Program-made: the position numbers and the translations under genes
Source of the DNA: an uncultured Treponema sp.
GTDB taxonomy: Bacteria; Spirochaetota; Spirochaetia; Treponematales; Treponemataceae
Length of the DNA: 16,847 bases
NCBI GenBank assembly: GCA_937901865.1
Contig: CALDID010000224.1
Location: 1-16,847, forward strand
Reading direction: 5' to 3'
The notes under the pieces: generated by a model
Database searches by the model: none
The model's input: only the letters and a program-made list of their open reading frames with translations
What the model was told of the DNA's origin: nothing
In this document: piece by piece, positions 4,919-11,354 of the stretch
Layout: each line of letters begins with the position of its first letter
Numbering within the stretch: position 1 is the stretch's first letter

Positions 4919-6328
4919 CTATGCGCCGAAGTAAGAAAGGGCGTTACCGAAAGAAATATCCTTTACGATTTTCGTCAACAGCTCCATATCGTGCGGATAT
5001 TCGCCGTTTTCCACCCAAGTACCGATGATGTTGCAGAGAATGCGGCGGAAATACTCGTGGCGTGAATAGCTCAAGAAAGAGCGGCTGTCGGTCAACATTC
5101 CCACGAACGCAGGAATCATTCCCAGATTGCCCAAAACCTTAATCTGCTGCTCCATTCCGTCCTTGTGGTCGCAGAACCACCAGCCAGAGCCAAGCTGAAT
5201 CTTGCCCTTAATGCCGCCGCCTTGGAAACAACCCATAATCGTCGCGATTGAATAATAATCCTTCGGGTTGAGCGTGTACAAAATCGTCTTTGGAGTGCCG
5301 CCCGCCTCTTCGATGAGCGAAAGCAAGCCCGCAAGGTTCTTCGCCATCGGATAATCGTGGCTGCCGTCAAATCCCGTGTCTGGACCGAGTTTTGCAAACA
5401 TCGCCTTGTTGTTGTCGCGAATCGCGTTCATGTGCCACTGCTGCACGATTCCGCGCTTTTCGTACGCACGACCGAGAGAAACGAGAATCTTTGTGCGATA
5501 CGCCTCCGCTTCAGTTTCGCTCACCGCTTCTCCAGAAAGAGCCTTTGTCAAAATTGCGTCAATTTCCGCGTCTGATGCAACCCTGCACGGCGGATATTCA
5601 AGCGCGTGGTCGCTCGCACGGCAGCCGTTCGCAATGAAGTAATCAAGTCGCTTTTCCAATGCCGCAATCACGTCGTCGCTTGTCTTGATGTCGATGCCCG
5701 AAACAGATGCGAGCTTTTCGATATAGCCCTTGAACGTCGGAGCAGTGATATTTATCGCCTTGTCTGGACGGTAAGACGGGCGCACCTTGGTGTCAATCTT
5801 GCCGATTTTTGCCGTGCCTTCTGCAATCGCTTTGTGATTTGCAAGGTCGTCAATCGGGTCGTCGGTCGTGCCAACAGCGTAAACGTGGAACTTCTTGAAA
5901 ATGCCTTTAACGCTCAAATCATCGCTCGCAAGCATTGCGTTCGCCTTTTCCCAAATGGCAGGCGCGCTCTTGACGGTGAGCGGCTCGTAAATGCCGAAAT
6001 ATCGCTGAAGCTCAAGGTGCGTCCAGTGATAAAGCGGATTGCCGATGAGGTGCTCAATCGTTTCTGCCCACTTCAAAAACTTGTCGTAACTTGGCTTGTC
6101 GCCCGTGATGTAATCTTCGGTGATGCCGTAAGTGCGCATCTGTCGCCATTTGTAATGGTCGCCGCCGAGCCAAATCTCCGTAAGGTCGGCGAACTTCTTG
6201 TTGTTTGCAATCTGCTCTGGCGGCAAGTGGCAGTGATAATCCCAAAGCGGCTCATCTTTGCACGCCTGAAACAATTCTTGTGCAGTTTTTGTGTCGAGCA
6301 AAAAGTTCTCGTCCATAAATGCTTTCAT
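4919..6328 (-). CDS. uxaC: uronate (glucuronate/galacturonate) isomerase
   Basis: The 469-residue cytoplasmic enzyme converts D-glucuronate to D-fructuronate and D-galacturonate to D-tagaturonate, the entry step for using plant or mucin uronic acids. It aligns from end to end with UxaC, an amidohydrolase-fold enzyme. It starts MKAFMDENFLLDT, has the metal-binding DYHCHLPP (His32, His34), WLGGDHYKWRQMRTYG, the VYAVGTTDDPIDDL segment, IVQQWHMNAIRDNN, LGSGWWFCD, and the C-terminal LTDSRSFLSYSRHEYFRRILCN (Asp414 probable metal ligand). The frame is open 15 codons further up, but AGGAG (6337-6341 on the complement) lies 8 nt before this ATG and the family starts here. No other uronate genes are in the window. 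On the complement, TAGAAT at 6413-6418 is a possible -10. Identification is firm. Confidence 0.97.
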   Translation of the reverse strand: MKAFMDENFLLDTKTAQELFQACKDEPLWDYHCHLPPEQIANNKKFADLTEIWLGGDHYKWRQMRTYGITEDYITGDKPSYDKFLKWAETIEHLIGNPLYHWTHLELQRYFGIYEPLTVKSAPAIWEKANAMLASDDLSVKGIFKKFHVYAVGTTDDPIDDLANHKAIAEGTAKIGKIDTKVRPSYRPDKAINITAPTFKGYIEKLASVSGIDIKTSDDVIAALEKRLDYFIANGCRASDHALEYPPCRVASDAEIDAILTKALSGEAVSETEAEAYRTKILVSLGRAYEKRGIVQQWHMNAIRDNNKAMFAKLGPDTGFDGSHDYPMAKNLAGLLSLIEEAGGTPKTILYTLNPKDYYSIATIMGCFQGGGIKGKIQLGSGWWFCDHKDGMEQQIKVLGNLGMIPAFVGMLTDSRSFLSYSRHEYFRRILCNIIGTWVENGEYPHDMELLTKIVKDISFGNALSYFGA

Positions 6329-6431
6329 CTCAAAATCTCCTGTGGGCATAGACATATCCTGTTTTGTAAGCATAAAACGCCAATGCCTAGCCTAAAATAT
6401 ACTAACGATTTTATTCTAAATCCATTTGTTC

Positions 6432-6474
6432 AAAAAATAAAGCACTAATAAAACTCAAACTTTGGATTTATGCG
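6432..6474. repeat. direct repeat, copy A (between uxaC and the toxin gene)
   Basis: These 43 bases match 7178-7219 with one substitution and one indel; the shared core ends in CAAACTTTGGATTTATGCG. Copy A begins 4 bases beyond the toxin stop codon and lies in the 5' region of uxaC. A CTAACGA further left (about 6402-6408) is also shared with copy B, where it is closer by about 20 bases. Confidence 0.9.
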
Positions 6475-6478
6475 CCTT

Positions 6479-6892
6479 TTATATGCACATAGAATTAAAA
6501 GCAACAGGGGAAATAGCAGGAACGGTTGAAAGGTCAAAATATTTTATATTTCTTGTGATGATATAATCGAGCTCTAGTTTTTCAGCGCATTGGATTTGTA
6601 AGCCATCTTCTAAATCTGTTGTGCTAGGATTGCTCGAAACTACATGAAAATCTTGAGCTTCCTCAATAATCACCTTGCACCGTTCCGATAACAATCGGAT
6701 AAAATTAAGCCGCTGTTCAGTCGAAAAATCTTTTCGCAAAATATAATACATATCACAAAGTGAATGAGATGTTACAAAGCCTTGATTATTGCCAAACATA
6801 CAGCTTTCTATAACAGCTTTTGCAGGCTCAAAAAAAGGTTGTCGATGTACAAGCCAATCGATAATTACGTTAGAATCAAGTAGAACTCTCAT
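6479..6892 (-). CDS. PIN-domain toxin (VapC-like, PIN_3 type)
   Basis: The 137-residue product is a compact PIN-fold ribonuclease. It has MRVLLDSNVIIDWL (Asp6), a middle acidic residue in SHSLCDMYYILRK (Asp47), TDLEDGLQIQCAEKL (Asp93, Glu95, Asp96) and DYIITRNIKYF (about 109-119), so the acidic metal site looks complete. Such toxins cut tRNA or other RNA when freed from their antitoxin. The start at 6892 is preferred because GGAGAG lies 9 nt upstream. An ATG at 6901 would be too close to that site and the longer frame to 6967 runs deep into the antitoxin gene. It overlaps the antitoxin gene by about 17 bases, the usual coupling of such pairs. The exact RNA target cannot be read. Confidence 0.85.
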   Translation of the reverse strand: MRVLLDSNVIIDWLVHRQPFFEPAKAVIESCMFGNNQGFVTSHSLCDMYYILRKDFSTEQRLNFIRLLSERCKVIIEEAQDFHVVSSNPSTTDLEDGLQIQCAEKLELDYIITRNIKYFDLSTVPAISPVAFNSMCI

Positions 6893-7160
6893 ATTTTTCA
6901 TCTCTCCATGCTTCTCTTTCTGCTTTGTAGTTGATTTCTCGGCTAATACTGCCAGAAAACTGCTCAAACAAAGCTCTGGCTTCTTGTTCGCTCATTTTTG
7001 TTTTGTCTTTTGAAATACGAGTTTGACTGGTAAAAGGAACAATCTTAAAATACGGTTCACCATCTTTTTCAACAGTGATTTGCGTGTGAAAAGCCGTTTT
7101 TGCATAAAGGTCTATATTGCTTGAAAAATCTGAAAGTGAAACTGTCATCATAAAAAACAT
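6876..7160 (-). CDS. Phd/YefM-type antitoxin
   Basis: The 94-residue product begins (MFFM)MTVSLSDFSSNIDLYAKTA and continues FHTQITVEKDGEPYFKIVPFTSQ. This is the beta-rich Phd/YefM DNA-binding fold with the KDG(E/K)P turn. Its C-terminal half (about 48-94) is charged and likely unfolded until it wraps the toxin: KMSEQEARALFEQFSGSISRE then AEREAWRDEKYESST. It sits directly upstream of, and overlaps, the PIN toxin gene. Three Met codons lie close together (7160, 7151, 7148). The first is given, but there is no good ribosome site for any of them. A promoter-like pair in the flanking direct repeat would start the mRNA about 8 nt before 7160. Autoregulation by the complex is usual in the family. 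Confidence 0.8.
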   Translation of the reverse strand: MFFMMTVSLSDFSSNIDLYAKTAFHTQITVEKDGEPYFKIVPFTSQTRISKDKTKMSEQEARALFEQFSGSISREINYKAEREAWRDEKYESST

Positions 7161-7174
7161 TTTACCGCTAACGA

Positions 7175-7203
7175 ATTAAAAAATAAAGCCTAATAAAATT
7201 CAA
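7175..7203 (-). promoter_or_regulatory. probable promoter of the toxin-antitoxin pair, inside direct repeat copy B
   Basis: On the complement, TTGAAT (bases 7203-7198) and TTTAAT (7180-7175) are 17 bp apart. The predicted start of transcription is about 8 nt before the first antitoxin ATG. In copy A the -35-like part is TTGAGT, while the -10 position is interrupted by about 20 extra bases. Confidence 0.55.
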
Positions 7204-7219
7204 ACTTTGGATTTATGCG
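7178..7219. repeat. direct repeat, copy B (upstream of the antitoxin gene)
   Basis: This is the second copy of the repeat at 6432-6474, in the same orientation. Together the copies frame 6475-7177, which holds the toxin-antitoxin pair and almost nothing else. Confidence 0.9.
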
Positions 7220-7258
7220 ATTTTTCGCTTTTCTTTTACTAGTTGCATAAAAACGCTC

Positions 7259-7308
7259 ACATCTTACCGCCTGTAAGATGTACACGTTACCGATGGTAAG
7301 ATGTACAC
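7259..7308 (+). promoter_or_regulatory. two tandem dyad-bearing sites with GTAAGATGTACAC
   Basis: GTAAGATGTACAC occurs at 7273-7285 and 7296-7308, 23 bp apart. Each copy is preceded by TTACCG, so each unit is TTAC(C)-spacer-GTAA. The first extends to a perfect 9-bp dyad ACATCTTAC (7259-7267)/GTAAGATGT (7273-7281). Two evenly spaced symmetric sites look like a regulator target between the divergent toxin-antitoxin and bioB promoters. The regulator is unknown. Confidence 0.6.
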
Positions 7309-7332
7309 AAAAAAAACAGTCAATAATGTTTG

Positions 7333-7370
7333 AGAAGTATTGTGAACTCTATTGATAAAAACATACTTCT
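7333..7370 (+). promoter_or_regulatory. AGAAGTAT/ATACTTCT dyad around the bioB -35 region
   Basis: AGAAGTAT (7333-7340) and ATACTTCT (7363-7370) are perfect inverted 8-mers 22 bp apart, centred next to the -35 TTGATA (7352-7357). The dyad may be a second operator or an mRNA-independent chance match. Confidence 0.45.
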
Positions 7371-7380
7371 TTTGTAAACT
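7352..7380 (+). promoter_or_regulatory. bioB promoter
   Basis: TTGATA (7352-7357) and TAAACT (7375-7380) are 17 bp apart. The -10 lies inside the left half of the BirA-type operator, so a bound repressor would block polymerase. Confidence 0.6.
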
Positions 7381-7404
7381 ATGACTAATACACATTGTTT
7401 ACAA
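7372..7404 (+). promoter_or_regulatory. BirA-type biotin operator upstream of bioB
   Basis: TTGTAAAC (7372-7379), 17 bases and GTTTACAA (7397-7404) form a perfect 8-bp inverted repeat. The established BirA consensus is TTGTAAACC-N14-16-GGTTTACAA. Here both inner C/G positions differ, but the half-sites and the spacing (15 when counted as 9-mers) agree. It overlaps the -10 of the bioB promoter and ends 19 nt before the start codon, which fits repression by biotinyl-AMP-bound BirA. Confidence 0.85.
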
Positions 7405-7423
7405 ATATGCTTAGGAGTATACC

Positions 7424-8383
7424 ATGGTAAACCTATCATCTCTTGCGACAGAGATTATAAACGGCAGAAGGCTTAATCGAAGCGATGACCTTTCTTTCTT
7501 TTGCGATTGTGATTTGAGTGAGCTTACAAAACAGGCTGACAGGATAAGAGCGCACTTTAGAGGCGACAAAGTCAATTTATGCACGATTATCAATGCGAAA
7601 AGCGGACAGTGCGGAGAGAATTGTCGTTTCTGCGCTCAAAGTGCTCACAATCACACTTCTTGTGCGCATTATGGCTTTATCTCTAGCGATAAAATTATCA
7701 GCGAAGCTAAGGCGAACAATAAAGAGGGGATAAAGAGAGTCGGTCTTGTTACGGCTGGAAAGGCTTTGACAGGGGAAGAGTTTGAAAAGGCGATAGATAC
7801 TTATAATCTGATGAGAAGCGAGGTGAATATGGAGATGTGCGCTTCGATGGGCTTTATCTCAAAAGAGCAGCTTGAAAAGCTCAAAGCCTCTGGCGTTACG
7901 CATTACCATTGCAATATTGAAACATCGCGCGCCTATTTCCCGAAAATCTGCACAACACACACATTCGATATGAAGATTGAGCAAATCAAAAAGGCGCAGG
8001 AAGAGGGCTTGCTTGTTTGTTCTGGGGGAATCATCGGAATGGGAGAGGCGATGGAGGATAGAATAGATATGGCTCTTACGCTAAGCGAGCTAAAGGTTGA
8101 ATCTATTCCGTTAAATGCGCTCAATGCGATAAAAGGCACGCCGTTTGAAGATATAACGCCGCTGACACAAGACGAGATTTTAAGAGTGGTCGCTCTGTTC
8201 CGCTTTATAAATCCAGAGGCAGATATTCGCTTTGCCGCAGGAAGAAAGCTTCTTGGAGAAAATGGACGGGCTGCTTTTGAAAGCGGTTGCAGTGCGGCTT
8301 TGACAGGCAATATGCTCACCACAACAGGAACGACAATAAAAAGTGACCTTGCGCTTCTTGCTTCGATGAATCGACAGTACTAA
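7424..8383 (+). CDS. bioB: biotin synthase, anaerobe-type
   Basis: The 319-residue radical SAM enzyme inserts sulfur into dethiobiotin to make biotin. The SAM-cluster motif is GQCGENCRFC (Cys63, Cys67, Cys70), followed by AQSAHNHT. Other family landmarks are EMCASMG (Cys139), HYHCNIET (about 160-167), VCSGGIIGMGE (Cys199), IPLNALNAIKGTP (228-240) and IRFAAGRK (Arg269). In E. coli BioB the auxiliary 2Fe-2S cluster is held by Cys97, Cys128, Cys188 and Arg260. Here the Cys97 position aligns to Gly107 (KRVGLVTAG), while the other three are kept. This fits the reported type II BioB of obligate anaerobes, which carries a different auxiliary cluster. AGGAG (7413-7417) is 6 nt before the ATG. The gene stands alone, with no bioA, D or F nearby, and is probably repressed by BirA. 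Confidence 0.95.
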   Translation: MVNLSSLATEIINGRRLNRSDDLSFFCDCDLSELTKQADRIRAHFRGDKVNLCTIINAKSGQCGENCRFCAQSAHNHTSCAHYGFISSDKIISEAKANNKEGIKRVGLVTAGKALTGEEFEKAIDTYNLMRSEVNMEMCASMGFISKEQLEKLKASGVTHYHCNIETSRAYFPKICTTHTFDMKIEQIKKAQEEGLLVCSGGIIGMGEAMEDRIDMALTLSELKVESIPLNALNAIKGTPFEDITPLTQDEILRVVALFRFINPEADIRFAAGRKLLGENGRAAFESGCSAALTGNMLTTTGTTIKSDLALLASMNRQY

Positions 8384-8436
8384 AACTTCACATTCTTAAG
8401 AGCTATTCTTAAAAAAAAGGGCTGTGCCTGTAGCAT

Positions 8437-8496
8437 AAAAAGCAAAATTAGAGTATAAATAGCGTATGCTGCTATCTATTCTGATTTTGCTTTTTG
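8437..8496 (+). terminator. long hairpin with T-run after bioB, overlapping the next start codon
   Basis: AAAAAGCAAAAT (8437-8448) and ATTTTGCTTTTT (8484-8495) form a perfect 12-bp stem. It extends inward, with small bulges, through ATAGC (8459-8463)/GCTAT (8470-8474). It looks like the bioB terminator, 54 nt after the stop, and can work on either strand. It also encloses a TATAAA (8454-8459) and the ATG of the 54-residue reading frame at 8466. Confidence 0.65.
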
Positions 8497-8630
8497 CGCT
8501 GTGGGTTATCGGATTGGTGCTGAAAATCGTCTTTGGCTTGACCTTTGCGATTATAGGGCTTGCCTTAAAAATCTTATTGCCTATTTTGACCGTGTTGGTT
8601 TTGATAGGGCTGATTATTTTTATTATATAG
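8466..8630 (+). CDS. 54-residue very hydrophobic membrane protein (hypothetical)
   Basis: The frame encodes MLLSILILLFALWVIG, a short linker with Lys20, then a second hydrophobic stretch around Lys35 and a third to the end (VLVLIGLIIFII). Two or three membrane passes or amphipathic re-entrant helices are likely. It has no recognisable family; small proteins of this type are common in spirochaetes and Firmicutes. The stop TAG is 10 nt before the first permease gene, which has no strong ribosome site of its own, so coupling is possible. The start lacks a Shine-Dalgarno sequence and lies inside the hairpin at 8437-8495. TATAAA ends 6 nt before the ATG, so a leaderless mRNA is conceivable. It is probably real because of the uninterrupted hydrophobic coding pattern and tight packing. 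Confidence 0.5.
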   Translation: MLLSILILLFALWVIGLVLKIVFGLTFAIIGLALKILLPILTVLVLIGLIIFII

Positions 8631-8640
8631 GCTTTATGCT

Positions 8641-9567
8641 ATGCGCTATTTCATAAAAAAAGTTTTTATCTTGCTGTTGACTCTCTTTTTTATTTCGATT
8701 TTAACCTTTTCCGCTTTTCATATTATTCCTGGCGACAGTGCTCTTTTAATACTTGGCACAGAAGCGACTGACGAGCAATTAAGCGAGCTAAGAAGCGAAC
8801 TCGGAATTGACAAAAGCCTAAAAGAACAATATATATCGTGGATTTCTGGCATTTTCAAAGGCGATATGGGAACTTCTTTGCGCTATAAAAAAAGCGTTTC
8901 TAGCCTTATCGCTTCCCGTTTAGGCACTACGATTGTTCTCGGCTGTGCGTCGATTATTGTCATTGTGGTGTGCGGAATCGGGCTTGGTATCTATTCAGCA
9001 AAGAAAAACGACCGCCCTATTCTTAATTTTATCACTATGCTCGGCGTTTCTGTGCCGAATTTTTATTTAAGTATCATCATTATCTGGATTTTCGGGCTTA
9101 CCCTGCATTTATTCACCCCTGGTAAAGAGATTTCGTTTACAAAAAATCCTGCTGATTTGTTTTTTCCTGTACTGACCATAGCAATTCCCGAAACGGCGAT
9201 TTTGGTAAAATATGTGCGCACTGCTGTTCTTAACGAAAAAAATCAAGGCTACGTCAGAACGGCGCGCTCTAAAGGCAACAGTGAAACAGCTGTGCTATTT
9301 CGCCATATTCTTAAAAATGCGATTGTTGCCGTGTTTCCTTTGCTGGGAATGATTGCAGGAAGTGTGTTTTCTGGCTCTATCATCGTTGAACAGATTTTCG
9401 GTATTTCGGGCATTGGCAGACTGTTGATTTCGGCGGTGTCATCGAGGGACTTTCCGCTGACTCAAGCTCTTGTGCTATATGTGGCGACGATTGTGGTAGT
9501 GATAAACTTCCTTGTTGACATCGCTGTACAGCTTCTTGACCCTCGCATAAGGTTTTCGTCTAAATGA
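8641..9567 (+). CDS. ABC transporter permease, DppB/NikB/OppB family
   Basis: The 308-residue inner-membrane protein is one of two permeases of a peptide/nickel-type importer. It has an N-terminal helix (about 9-31), then the family's HIIPGDSA motif, a periplasmic region with LGIDKSLKEQYISWISGIFKGDMGTSL, and five more helices. The cytoplasmic EAA loop that docks on the ATPase is seen in YVRTARSKGNSETAVLFRHILKNA (about 201-224). It ends with LLDPRIRF, typical of the family. Length is normal. It is first of five transporter genes; its last bases overlap the next gene as ATGA. Substrate cannot be read from this subunit. Confidence 0.92.
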   Translation: MRYFIKKVFILLLTLFFISILTFSAFHIIPGDSALLILGTEATDEQLSELRSELGIDKSLKEQYISWISGIFKGDMGTSLRYKKSVSSLIASRLGTTIVLGCASIIVIVVCGIGLGIYSAKKNDRPILNFITMLGVSVPNFYLSIIIIWIFGLTLHLFTPGKEISFTKNPADLFFPVLTIAIPETAILVKYVRTAVLNEKNQGYVRTARSKGNSETAVLFRHILKNAIVAVFPLLGMIAGSVFSGSIIVEQIFGISGIGRLLISAVSSRDFPLTQALVLYVATIVVVINFLVDIAVQLLDPRIRFSSK

Positions 9568-10382
9568 TAATTTCTCATGAAAGTCTTTCTCAAAAGTATT
9601 TTGAATTGAATCTCGGCATTTTTCTCATTTCTATTGTGGCTCTTTTGGCTTTAGTGAGCGTCTTTTATACTCCTTACGACATCAATGCTATGTCCATTGC
9701 TGAGCGTGATTTGCCTCCCTCTCTCAAACATCTTGCAGGCACAGACCGTTTCGGGAGAGATATTTTTTCTCGCCTTATGGTCGGCTCTCGTTTCACTCTC
9801 ACAACAGCCATTCTAACGGTTGCAATAAGTTCTTTTTTCGGCACGCTCTTAGGGCTCATCTCTGGCTACATCGGCGGTCTTTTAGATGAAGTGATAATGC
9901 GCATTGTGGACGCAGTAACTTCTTTTCCAGGCATTTTAACTGCGCTCATCATCGTTACGGTTTTGGATTACGGCAAATACACGATAATTCTAGCCCTTTG
10001 CATTATGTTTATTCCCAGCTTCACACGAGTGGCAAGAATGGGGGTGCTGCAATACAAAGAAAGCGAGTTCGTCCGCTATTACCGCACTTTTGGCGCATCT
10101 CACGCACGCATTCTTTTTGTGCATATTCTGCCTAATTTAAGGGCGATGATTCTTTCTTCTGTTGTTATAGGCTTATCTAATGCTATTCTTGCAGAATCAA
10201 GTATGAGCTATTTGGGATTAGGGATACAGCCTCCTGCTCCATCGTGGGGCTGGATGCTCGGAGAAGCGCAGAATACGATTTTTCGCTCTCCGTGGTATGC
10301 TGTTTCTACTGGCTTTATCATCGTTATCACAATCGCAGGCTTTAACTTTGCAGGCGAGGGAATGAGGAAGATTTGGAAATGA
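9564..10382 (+). CDS. ABC transporter permease, DppC/NikC/OppC family
   Basis: The 272-residue second permease starts within the stop of the first (ATGA at 9564-9567). After the N-terminal helix (about 17-37) it has the family signature HLAGTDRFGRDIFSRLMVGSR (about 55-75), then FFGTLLGLISGYIGG and further helices. The EAA loop is EFVRYYRTFGASHARILFVHILPN (about 167-190), and LGLGIQPPAPSWGWML (about 217-232) is a conserved late motif. It pairs with the upstream permease to form the channel. It overlaps the ATPase gene at the stop codon. Confidence 0.93.
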   Translation: MIISHESLSQKYFELNLGIFLISIVALLALVSVFYTPYDINAMSIAERDLPPSLKHLAGTDRFGRDIFSRLMVGSRFTLTTAILTVAISSFFGTLLGLISGYIGGLLDEVIMRIVDAVTSFPGILTALIIVTVLDYGKYTIILALCIMFIPSFTRVARMGVLQYKESEFVRYYRTFGASHARILFVHILPNLRAMILSSVVIGLSNAILAESSMSYLGLGIQPPAPSWGWMLGEAQNTIFRSPWYAVSTGFIIVITIAGFNFAGEGMRKIWK

Positions 10383-11341
10383 AGCCGCTTTTAGAGATAA
10401 AAGACCTTTCTATAAGTGTTTCGCTTGGCAAAAAAGAGTATATCGCAGTGGACAAGGCGAATATATGCGTGAATGAGGGCGAAATTGTCGGCATTGTGGG
10501 CGAATCTGGGTGCGGCAAAAGCCTAACGGCACTTTCTGTGATGAATTTATTGAACGAAAATGTACGCGTATCGTCGGGCGAAATTATTTTTGGCGGAAAA
10601 GATTTATTGCAGATGAGCAAAAAAGAGAAGCGGGCGATTTATGGTGATGAAATAGCTATGATTTTTCAAGAGCCGATGACTTCTCTCAATCCGCTTTTAA
10701 AAATCGGCGTGCAAATGGAAGAACCGCTGAAAATCCACAAGAAGTTTTTAGACAAAAGCAAAGAAATTATCGCTGACGCGTTATCTCGCGTGGGGCTTAC
10801 AGAAACAAAGAGAGTTGTAAATGCGTATCCGTTCGAGATGTCTGGCGGAATGCAACAAAGGGCTATGATTGCGATGTCGAGCGTCTGTAATGCACGGCTT
10901 TTGCTTGCGGACGAGCCGACAACAGCTCTCGATGTTACCACTCAATCGCAGGTATTGGATTTGCTAAAGAAGCTCAACAAAGAAAAAGGCACAGCTATTC
11001 TTTTTATTTCGCACGACATCGGGGTGATACGGCAGCTTTGCGATAGAATTATAGTGATGTATTCGGGGCAAGTCGTAGAAAGCGGGCTGACAGATGATAT
11101 ATTGCACAATCCGCAGCATTGCTATACAAAAGCCCTTTTAGCCTCCATTCCGATGAGAAAGAAAAAAGGCGCATTGCTTGAGTGCATAGAAGGAAAAGTG
11201 CCTTCTATAACAGAGCCGCGCTTGCCTTGTCAATTTGCGCCGAGATGTAAGGCTTCTTGTTCAAAATGTTTTAGCGAAAGAGCAGAAGTCATAACTATCG
11301 GCGAAAATCATCAAGTGCTGTGTTTTGCCGCAGGAAAATAG
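10379..11341 (+). CDS. ABC transporter ATP-binding protein, DppD/NikD/OppD family
   Basis: The 320-residue ATPase drives the importer. It has Walker A GESGCGKS (41-48), Q-loop Gln97 in MIFQEP, signature MSGGMQQR (154-161), Walker B LLLADEP (174-180) and switch His212. The C-terminal extension has the cysteine motif CQFAPRCKASCSKC seen in the oligopeptide/dipeptide subfamily, where it can hold an Fe-S cluster. The ATG at 10379 overlaps the permease stop (ATGA), with GAGGAAG 8 nt upstream. The frame could start 6 bases earlier at TTG, but the overlap favours ATG. It acts as a heterodimer with the next ATPase. Confidence 0.93.
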   Translation: MKPLLEIKDLSISVSLGKKEYIAVDKANICVNEGEIVGIVGESGCGKSLTALSVMNLLNENVRVSSGEIIFGGKDLLQMSKKEKRAIYGDEIAMIFQEPMTSLNPLLKIGVQMEEPLKIHKKFLDKSKEIIADALSRVGLTETKRVVNAYPFEMSGGMQQRAMIAMSSVCNARLLLADEPTTALDVTTQSQVLDLLKKLNKEKGTAILFISHDIGVIRQLCDRIIVMYSGQVVESGLTDDILHNPQHCYTKALLASIPMRKKKGALLECIEGKVPSITEPRLPCQFAPRCKASCSKCFSERAEVITIGENHQVLCFAAGK

Positions 11342-11354
11342 ACGGAAAGAAAAA

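Noticed and set aside
5606..6448. A 280-residue open frame on the plus strand across uxaC
   Set aside because: It is antisense to a full-length, motif-complete uronate isomerase and shows no recognisable protein features.
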